Source of the DNA: Candidatus Poribacteria bacterium
GTDB taxonomy: Bacteria > Poribacteria > WGA-4E > WGA-3G
Direction of reading: 5' to 3'
Assembly: GCA_022825665.1 (NCBI GenBank)
Contig: JAJDWI010000019.1
Coordinates: forward strand, 1 to 37,395
Length of the DNA: 37,395 bases
Shown here: positions 28,587 through 34,409 of the stretch, in pieces
Layout of the letters: each line of letters opens with the position of its first letter
How positions within the stretch are numbered: the stretch's first letter is position 1
Position numbers and translations under genes: made by a program
Notes under the pieces: generated by a model
The model's input: only the letters and a program-made list of their open reading frames with translations
Database searches by the model: none
Told to the model about the DNA's origin: nothing

Positions 28587-28616
28587 TTGACAGCATCAGT
28601 AATAATATGATAATAT
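28587..28616 (+). promoter_or_regulatory. Sigma-70-type promoter for the Sec-HMA genes
   Basis: A consensus -35 box TTGACA (28587-28592), an 18-base spacer, and a near-consensus -10 box TAATAT (28611-28616) are followed about 15 bases later by the strong ribosome site AAAGGAGGT (28632-28640). It is the clearest promoter in the window, and it suggests high expression of the first selenoprotein. Confidence 0.75.
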
Positions 28617-28646
28617 GGTAATGTAAATAACAAAGGAGGTATAACG

Positions 28647-29030
28647 ATGAGAATCGCGAAATATGCGCTGATTACACTCGTTACCTTTGCGCTCCTGACA
28701 GGTTGTGGTATGATTGGAAAGCAGGCAGAGATGCCTGAAGACACCACTATGGTTGCGGAAGAAAAACCGATGGACGAAATCTCGGTGCCGACACCAGAAA
28801 AATCATCCTATCAGGAAGTGACACTTCAGGTGGAGGGCATGACTTGAGCATCGTGTCCCGCCGCAGTGCAGGATGCACTGAGTAAGGTCACAGGTGTTGC
28901 AGAGGTCATTAGTGTAGAAAGATCCACTAAGAAGGCTGTCGTTAAAGTTGAAAAGGGCAAAGTTTCTAACGATGCTCTGATTAAAGCCGTTGAAGCAGAT
29001 CCTCGTTTTACGGTATCATCCGTTAATTAA
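28647..29030 (+). CDS. Selenocysteine-containing HMA-domain lipoprotein 1
   Basis: Translated through an in-frame TGA at 28845-28847 this is a 127-residue protein. A lipoprotein signal (LLTGC lipobox, Cys about 20) and an acidic linker lead to a single heavy-metal-associated domain: VTLQVEGMT-Sec-ASCPAAVQDAL, GVAEVISVERSTKKAVVKV, and ALIKAVEA. Sec67 takes the place of the first cysteine of the GMTCxxC metal-binding motif, and Cys70 is kept. HMA proteins such as MerP and CopZ carry copper, mercury or similar soft metals. Here the site would be selenolate plus thiol, facing the periplasm or cell surface. A strong promoter, ribosome site, SECIS-like hairpin and terminator all frame it. It is a paralogue of the next gene. 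Confidence 0.9.
28845..28880 (+). promoter_or_regulatory. bSECIS element of HMA selenoprotein 1
   Basis: CAGTGCA, loop GGA, TGCACTG (28864-28880) is a perfect 7-bp stem with a 3-base loop beginning GG. The loop starts 24 bases after the TGA. Stem, loop and spacing fit bacterial SECIS rules and match the redoxin hairpin almost exactly in shape. Confidence 0.85.
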
Positions 29031-29038
29031 CGACACTT

Positions 29039-29067
29039 AAGGGCGGGGTTACTCGCCCTTTATTTTT
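29039..29067 (+). terminator. Terminator after HMA selenoprotein 1
   Basis: AAGGGCG (29039-29045) pairs with CGCCCTT (29054-29060), followed by TATTTTTATA. It lies between the two HMA genes, so the second gene may rely on readthrough or on its own promoter. Confidence 0.75.
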
Positions 29068-29121
29068 ATAATCAATAATGTTATTCATAATTCGTAAGAA
29101 CAAATTTATAAGGAAAAAAGA

Positions 29122-29490
29122 ATGTTAAAAAGAGCACTCATCTGCATAGTAATGTTGGTTGTTATCTTTGGATGTGCTAACCAGAAAGACTCTGCAGAGG
29201 ACACAACAGAAGCAACAGAGACAACTGAACAGGTAGATGCAAACGTTGCTATTGAAGAAATCAGTTTACAAGTTACAGGTATGACGTGAAGTGATTGTGT
29301 CGCCAGTGTGCAGTCTGCACTTAAAAAAGTTGAAGGCGTTACTGAGATAGTCAGTGTTTCTCAATCGGATGGTAAAGCAGTTGTGAAGGTCAAAAAGGAT
29401 CAAGTTAAAGCTGCTACTTTGGTAGAAGCTGTCGCAGCAGCTGATGAAGTTGATGGAAAACCGCTTTTTACAGCAAAAGTAATTGAATAA
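29122..29490 (+). CDS. Selenocysteine-containing HMA-domain lipoprotein 2
   Basis: Read through the TGA at 29287-29289 this gives 122 residues. A lipoprotein signal (VVIFGC, Cys18) is followed by a Thr/Glu-rich linker and one HMA domain: ISLQVTGMT-Sec-SDCVASVQSALKKV, GVTEIVSVSQSDGKAVVKV, and a C-terminal strand. Sec56 replaces the first motif cysteine and Cys59 is the partner. The gene and its upstream neighbour share layout and TGA position, so they arose by duplication and both kept selenocysteine. The ribosome site is AAGGA, about 9 bases before the ATG. A caller that stops at TGA would keep only a C-terminal fragment starting at 29308. Confidence 0.9.
29287..29320 (+). promoter_or_regulatory. 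bSECIS element of HMA selenoprotein 2
   Basis: GTGCA, loop GTC, TGCAC (29308-29320) forms a 5-bp stem extended by weaker pairs. The loop begins with G, 24 bases after the TGA, the same spacing as in the upstream paralogue. It is weaker than the other two hairpins but conserved in position. Confidence 0.7.
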
Positions 29491-29561
29491 ATATGGATGG
29501 TAAATGGAGGTATTCTCGTATCTCCCTTACACATTTCAAACTATAATGATATTGCTTTGTT

Positions 29562-29597
29562 CCTCATGTGCTTTTTGCCCATGAGGATTCTTTTTTG
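29562..29597 (+). terminator. Terminator after HMA selenoprotein 2
   Basis: CCTCATG (29562-29568) pairs with CATGAGG (29580-29586), followed by ATTC and six T. It lies 71 bases after the stop and 24 bases before the next gene, which therefore probably has a separate promoter. Confidence 0.7.
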
Positions 29598-29620
29598 ATA
29601 CCATAATTTCAAGGTATAAT

Positions 29621-30823
29621 ATGAAATTCTTATTAATGGGAAGTGTAGTCGTTATGATTCTGATGCATTCTATGCCTATATGTGCTAATGAAAAATCACC
29701 AGTATTTGAGGAGATTGACCCCTATTTGGCTACACCGGCACTTGGACATCTTTATGAAATACCTGTTGTCATAATGAGGTATTTACCTACAGCAGATGGT
29801 AAGAATGTGGATGTTAACAAAGCACCCGATTTTTACGACTTGGGTGAAATGTCCTTGAAAGAACTCAAGTCAAAGATAGATCTATATGACAAACGAGTGA
29901 AGTTTATGCTTGAAGAGGGAACTCGTTTTAGAGGTTATAAGAATTCTTCTGCTGTACCTTCCATTGGTTATAGAGTTGTGGAATATATCACTGTATATGA
30001 ACAGACTCCACAAGGACCGGTTTCTACTCACCTAAAGGATGGAACACCGTTGTACTCTCCTGACTACCATAAGATATTCGAACGATTTAATATGGAGCAT
30101 TATGTCAACGATTTAGGTGTCAAAGAGATATGGATGTGGATGGGTGGTGTGAATTCTGATTTTCCTTGTTATGATCCTGCTTTGCATAAACCGGAAGATT
30201 TCAGAAACTGGTGGGAATCAAATATGTCAAGTCCGTTGACAGGAGATATTTCGAATAGCAACCGTGATAATACAGACCTACCTATCTACAAATCAACATA
30301 TACTGTGTATGGACAGAATTTTCGACGTAGCCACGCAGAAGCGGTGCATAACCATGGTCATCAGTTGGAAGCGATATTAAGTCATGCGAACCAATTACAA
30401 TTTGGTAATACAGACCTATTTTGGAAGAAGTTTGTTGGTCAAGATGAAGCAGGCGACTTTATTACAGGACGCGCTGGTTGGACCCACATGCCACCAAATA
30501 CAACGAAACACTATGACTACACGGGAACGATGACTCTCGTGGAAAGTGATATTGAAGATTGGACTCCTGATAATAGTGGAACAAAGACTTTGGTGAACGT
30601 TGACACTTATGGTAATCTGAAGTATGAGTGGAAAGAACCTAATCCTGAAAATATTCCACAACGAATTGAGTCTCAATGGTATATCTATTGGATGCAAAAT
30701 ATGCCTGGATATAAGAACGGTATACCGTTTGAGAACAGTGAAATGACGAATTGGTGGGTGTTTACCGCTGATTGGGATAAGGCGATTTCATCCGCTATGG
30801 GTCTTGTTTCCGACCCTAAGTAA
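29621..30823 (+). CDS. Secreted protein of unknown function
   Basis: A 400-residue protein with a clear signal peptide (LLMGSVVVMILMHSMPICA, cleavage near residue 23). I do not recognise the family. The mature part is rich in Trp, Tyr and His. It contains a striking histidine cluster, RSHAEAVHNHGHQLEAIL (about 235-252), and a later THMPPNTTKHYDY, which look like metal-ligand candidates. There is one cysteine in the mature part (in SDFPCYDP). Repeats, membrane helices and coiled coils are not evident. It sits just downstream of the selenoprotein pair but behind a terminator, so a functional link is only possible. Confidence 0.75.
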   Translation: MKFLLMGSVVVMILMHSMPICANEKSPVFEEIDPYLATPALGHLYEIPVVIMRYLPTADGKNVDVNKAPDFYDLGEMSLKELKSKIDLYDKRVKFMLEEGTRFRGYKNSSAVPSIGYRVVEYITVYEQTPQGPVSTHLKDGTPLYSPDYHKIFERFNMEHYVNDLGVKEIWMWMGGVNSDFPCYDPALHKPEDFRNWWESNMSSPLTGDISNSNRDNTDLPIYKSTYTVYGQNFRRSHAEAVHNHGHQLEAILSHANQLQFGNTDLFWKKFVGQDEAGDFITGRAGWTHMPPNTTKHYDYTGTMTLVESDIEDWTPDNSGTKTLVNVDTYGNLKYEWKEPNPENIPQRIESQWYIYWMQNMPGYKNGIPFENSEMTNWWVFTADWDKAISSAMGLVSDPK

Positions 30824-30837
30824 ATTACATTTGATTT

Positions 30838-31122
30838 TATAGTGAAATCCAAAAATATATTCACACTCCGTGGTAGGTGCGGTTTCATGAAGATTAATTT
30901 ATTCTTTCGGTAATATTAATTTCCTAATACCTGTAGGCGCGCTTTGTAAGCGCGCTGGACTTCAATAGTAAATTACCGAATTTATTTCTTAATCTTCATC
31001 TAACCGCACTCTTTACACAGGTTGGGTTAGGATACCGAACTTACCGGATTTGGGTCCGAATTACCTAATTTATTTTTTAATCTTCCTGAGCGTGCCTACT
31101 ACCATGTTGGATTTTTCACGTT
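30838..31122. repeat. Family A element disrupted by other repeats
   Basis: The left end TATAGTGAAATCC and the hairpin arm GGTAGGTGCGGTTTC match family A. The arm is split by a 113-base insert (30887-30999), then continues as CTAACCGCACT. A second arm, GGTTGGGTTAGGATACCGAA, follows. Beyond it lies a half-copy of family B (about 31054-31098), and then TTGGATTTTTCAC (31109-31121), which resembles the lost right end of family A. Confidence 0.7.
30887..30999. repeat. Family B inverted-repeat element nested in family A
   Basis: It is 113 bases, with ends ATGAAGATTAA and TTAATCTTCAT as exact inverted repeats. The homology continues inwards (AATTTATTCTTTCGGTAAT against ATTACCGAATTTATT). The core is the hairpin GGCGCGCTTTGTAAGCGCGC. 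The flanks, GGTTTC and CTAACC, rejoin to the intact family A palindrome centre GGTTTCCTAACC, so the insertion is precise with no target duplication visible. Confidence 0.8.
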
Positions 31123-31153
31123 CAACATAACCGTCACATGATTGATTTTCCGT

Positions 31154-32233
31154 TTAGTTGCTTCTACTTAAGGGATGTTCTCGGTTTGCAATTGGAAATG
31201 GGACACGGCTGCCTGTTAGTTGAGATTCATACGCGCCTAAAATCATTTCCAATGCAGCAACAGCGTCTTCTGCAGCGGAAATCGGTTTACGGTCATTTTC
31301 TATTGCGTCTATAAGGTCAAGAATAGCAAGTTCGTTACCTTTGAAGAATGGGGTTTGGTCAAGGTCAATCGCTTCCCACTCCTGCTCAGAATTTGAAGGA
31401 ACTAACACTGGATACGGATAAACCATAAGTCTATTGGCGACATCCCCTCGCAGTGAAAAAGTGCCTTCGCTGCCAACAATTTCCATACCGTATCTACCAG
31501 CACCAGCCTGGTCTTTCCGTGATACGAAGAACCCTGAAACACCGTTTTTAAAGGCAATGTAACTATTTATACAATCCCCTGCAACCGGTCCGACAGGTTC
31601 AGTTGGTTCGTGGTCATCCCCGTAAGCCACTTCTTTTCCATCCTTAGTAACATGGGATTGCATCCAATCTACATCTCCAACGAAGAAGCGCATCATATTG
31701 AATAGGTGTGTTCCGAGGACAATCATATCCTCTCCACCACCGCGTCTATCCTGTTTCCCGCTGGCATGGATGGACTGGATAGTGCCGATTTTACCATCAT
31801 CAAGCATCTGTTTGATTGTATGTGTAGCGGGTAGATAGACCGCTTGATGTGCTACTGCTACCTTCAATCCGTGTGCATTTGCAGTTTCGACGATTTTATC
31901 CCCTTCTTCAAGTGAACCTGTCATAGGTTTTTCGCAGTAAACAGAACATCCTGCTTCCAGACATGCAGTTACCATAACCAGATGTTCTGTTACCCACCGT
32001 GGACAGACACTTACGATATCCAATTCTTCCTTCTCTAACATTTCATTATAATTTGCGTAGCTGCGTACTGCCCCTGATTCTGATACAGCCTTTTCTCTGC
32101 CTGCTTCATCAGGATCGGATATGGCGATGAATTCTACGTTTTCTATGTCTTTGTAGGCAGTATGCAATCCGTGTCCGTAGTTTCCAGCACCAGTATGTCC
32201 GATTGCTGCTGCACGATATATCTTTTGACTCAT
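31154..32233 (-). CDS. Gfo/Idh/MocA-family oxidoreductase
   Basis: About 359 residues. A Rossmann NAD(P)-binding domain (AAAIGHTGAGNYGHGLHTAY, then FIAISDPD) carries an unusual GHTGAGNYG loop. The family motif EKP is at 101-103 (CEKPMTGSLEEG), and the C-terminal alpha/beta domain includes GGGEDMIVLGTHLFNMMRFF, with the His likely catalytic. Members oxidise or reduce sugars, inositols and related compounds, and the substrate here is unknown. ATG 32233 is chosen because GAAGGAAATG lies just before it. An ATG at 32248 would add five residues. It is isolated from its neighbours by repeat regions on both sides. Confidence 0.9.
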   Translation of the reverse strand: MSQKIYRAAAIGHTGAGNYGHGLHTAYKDIENVEFIAISDPDEAGREKAVSESGAVRSYANYNEMLEKEELDIVSVCPRWVTEHLVMVTACLEAGCSVYCEKPMTGSLEEGDKIVETANAHGLKVAVAHQAVYLPATHTIKQMLDDGKIGTIQSIHASGKQDRRGGGEDMIVLGTHLFNMMRFFVGDVDWMQSHVTKDGKEVAYGDDHEPTEPVGPVAGDCINSYIAFKNGVSGFFVSRKDQAGAGRYGMEIVGSEGTFSLRGDVANRLMVYPYPVLVPSNSEQEWEAIDLDQTPFFKGNELAILDLIDAIENDRKPISAAEDAVAALEMILGAYESQLTGSRVPFPIANREHPLSRSN

Positions 32234-32325
32234 AACATTTCCTTCCATAACTATGGGATGATTAAATAAAGAGCATTAAAGATTTTGACGGTAACGTGTG
32301 TATGATATTATATAATACCAGAATA

Positions 32326-32353
32326 CGGTGCGGTTAGGAAATCGAAGCCACCG
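32326..32353. repeat. Partial family A palindrome
   Basis: A GGTGCGGTTAGGAAATCG core within CGGTG...CCACCG resembles one inner hairpin of family A. It is flanked by short AT-rich inverted sequences (GATATTATATAATA and TTATTATATC). Confidence 0.5.
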
Positions 32354-32377
32354 TTATTATATCAGAATCCACTCCAA

Positions 32378-33661
32378 TTATAGACTAATTAGGTAAATAA
32401 GTAATCCCATAAGTGGGATTAATGCGAACAATAGTTTTACTTCAAGCAAGCATTTTCTATACCTGTGAATATTGGTGCTTTCCTTTGTAGATTGATCAAT
32501 AAATTCTATTCTTTTATCAGTAGATGGGTGTGTATTGAACATCTCAATTATTAGACGGAATGTTTTCGGAAATGAACTATATGATCCAAGGTTCTTTAGT
32601 GCGGATTTATATCCTTCAGAATTATTGGTTAGGTCAGCAGCGTATAAATCAGCTTGATATTCAAAACGTCGTGACAGAAAATTAAAGAACACCCTAAAAT
32701 AGAACACAAAAAACAGTATTGTAATTATTGATGAAATAATTGGATAACCTGCGAGTAGCGACATAAGAGGTTTTCCAACTAATTGATAGAAGATTGTATA
32801 ACTTAGTAGATATCCGAATACAATAAAACATGAGATTAGCAGATGTCTATGACGGATATGTCCGATTTCATGTGCTACAATTGTCTCTATCTGTTCATCG
32901 GTAAAATTCCGTAAGAGTGCATCTGTAATAAAGATTCGTCGGTTTTTCGGTATAATGCCTGCGACAGCTGCATTTGTTATCTCAAAATTCCCTGTCTGCC
33001 ACACTGCTATATCTCGAAACTTCACTTTGCTTCGTTTTGTCAACTCAGTTAGTTTTTTGATGAGTATTGTATCTGTTAGCGGTTTTGTTTTCCATAAAAA
33101 TTGCATCATATATGGAGCGAAAATGTATGGAAACGCAAGTAATGGGATAAACATAATGAAGATAAAAAGTGCCGCAACTTCTTCAGAGAATAAGTGGCTA
33201 AAGTCTAATATGCCGTACCAGGCAACCAATGGAATAATAGGTAGAAGTAAATGCCTGAAATGGAAGTTGAGATGTTCCCTTCGTTCTTCTCGGTTTGTAT
33301 GTGGTGTCTCATGCATTGCGACACGAATACCGAGTAATGCAATAAAAAGCGGTATGAGTGAAAATAACTCACGAGAGTGATGCACCATTTCCAAAAAGTA
33401 TAGGTGTTTATTGATGTAAGCAGGTAAATTGAGTCTGTATAGTGTAAAAATGTAACATACGAGACTTAGAAGATCAAAGATAATCATATTATGTAATACC
33501 CTCAATCTCCTTGTAAAATATGTCAGAAGGACGGGGGCAAAAGTCAGAATACATGTCCAAAATATCATAGGTGCGTTGTTGAATTCAACACCTGCTTCAG
33601 GTACTTGATAGCGTATGAGAAAGATGAGTCCTGCGATTAGGACGATGCTTGTTTGTCCCAT
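32378..33661 (-). CDS. M48-family membrane zinc metalloprotease (HtpX/Ste24-like)
   Basis: A 427-residue multi-pass membrane protein with about four hydrophobic segments before the protease domain and more after it. The zinc site is HEIGH (His264, Glu265, His268), and the third ligand is the Glu in FEYQADLYAADL. The family degrades or processes membrane proteins at the inner membrane. The long N-terminal membrane region is more like Ste24/YfgC relatives than the compact HtpX. A C-terminal membrane helix ends the protein. The ribosome site is weak (AAGGACACC some 14 bases upstream). It is a single-gene unit flanked by repeats. Confidence 0.88.
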   Translation of the reverse strand: MGQTSIVLIAGLIFLIRYQVPEAGVEFNNAPMIFWTCILTFAPVLLTYFTRRLRVLHNMIIFDLLSLVCYIFTLYRLNLPAYINKHLYFLEMVHHSRELFSLIPLFIALLGIRVAMHETPHTNREERREHLNFHFRHLLLPIIPLVAWYGILDFSHLFSEEVAALFIFIMFIPLLAFPYIFAPYMMQFLWKTKPLTDTILIKKLTELTKRSKVKFRDIAVWQTGNFEITNAAVAGIIPKNRRIFITDALLRNFTDEQIETIVAHEIGHIRHRHLLISCFIVFGYLLSYTIFYQLVGKPLMSLLAGYPIISSIITILFFVFYFRVFFNFLSRRFEYQADLYAADLTNNSEGYKSALKNLGSYSSFPKTFRLIIEMFNTHPSTDKRIEFIDQSTKESTNIHRYRKCLLEVKLLFALIPLMGLLIYLISL

Positions 33662-33751
33662 TTTGTTTATTAGGTGTCCTTGTATGATGTTATGTTATTA
33701 TGGTATGGACACTATTGATAGTTATCATAAAGCAATTTTGATCTGAATGTT

Positions 33752-33911
33752 GTCTGAACCAGGATTTCCAGGATTTCAGGATTTTCAGGATAAGAGATTT
33801 ATATTCCAATATTCCTTTGCACAAGGTAGTCCGTCATCCTGGACAACGGGATATATACTTACCAACTCCTAATCCTGTCCATCTTGTGATCCTGAAAATC
33901 CTGGTTCAGAC
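33752..33911. repeat. GTCTGAACC-bounded inverted-repeat element
   Basis: GTCTGAACCAGGATTT at the left is mirrored by AAATCCTGGTTCAGAC at the right, about 160 bases apart. The left arm contains three or four short tandem CAGGATTT-like units. A lone related end, TTGTCTGAACC, lies near 34343. I recall the TCTGAACCAGGATT sequence as a widespread intergenic repeat in several phyla. Nothing coding is in it. Confidence 0.75.
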
Positions 33912-33915
33912 AACA

Positions 33916-34025
33916 TGTCGGAGGTTGCTTTGCTCGCTCCGACCTACAGGATTGTATGTGAGAATACGGGCGAGGTCTCCTCGCCCCTACGATAATGTAA
34001 GAAGCTTAATGAATTGCGCGACTAC
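33916..34025. repeat. Row of three small palindromic modules
   Basis: Three different GC-rich hairpins sit side by side, each with a CCTAC/ACTAC edge. 33916-33948 is CGGAG...CTCCGACCTACA. 33965-33990 has a perfect 8-bp stem GGGCGAGG, loop TCT, CCTCGCCC, then CTAC. 34008-34025 is the half-palindrome GAATTGCGCGACTAC. Read on the other strand they begin GTAGG or GTAGT, like the hairpins inside families A and B. Confidence 0.65.
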
Positions 34026-34084
34026 AAACGTATCTCCTCCTTAAATTGACGCTTATAGTGTTATTTTTATAACTTAATCTTCAT

Positions 34085-34409
34085 TTAGTTGTTTTTTTTG
34101 ATTTTTCGTGTTTGGTATGTTGTCATTGCATTGCAGAAGTTTTGTGTGATTTATTTGAAGATTTCGTTTTTGGATTTGGCTGATTGTCATTGGGTGCCTC
34201 TATTTTTTAAGTTATGTGTTGGATGTTAGGTTATATTATACTTGATGGTCGTTTGGTTTTGTAGTGTTATTGCGTTTGATAACAATATATATCCAATATG
34301 TTTGATGTGCGTTTCAGTTTTTTGGTTTCGTTTTCAGTATTGTCTGAACCAAAATTTTCAGGATTAGTTTCTTCATAGATAAATTGACACCCATAATAAT
34401 AAATAGTTG
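34085..34409. other. Non-coding T/G-rich gap
   Basis: No gene is visible. The plus strand is very T-rich and C-poor up to about 34330, and the short sequence TTAATCTTCAT (34074-34084) just before it matches the end of repeat family B. A single GTCTGAACC repeat end is near 34343. Confidence 0.5.

Noticed and set aside
28845-29289. TGA reassigned to another amino acid (Trp or Gly code)
   Set aside because: TGA ends rsmH, ftsI and the alpha/beta hydrolase here, tryptophan is always TGG, and in-frame TGA occurs only in the three genes with a Cys-motif position and a following hairpin.
24515-29490. The three split genes as pseudogenes or sequencing errors
   Set aside because: The frame is unchanged across each TGA, flanking sequence is well conserved, the two HMA paralogues have TGA at the same motif position, and signals for expression are intact.
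33817-34044. 75-residue plus-strand frame
   Set aside because: It lies entirely in the inverted-repeat elements and palindromic modules and has no protein-like features.
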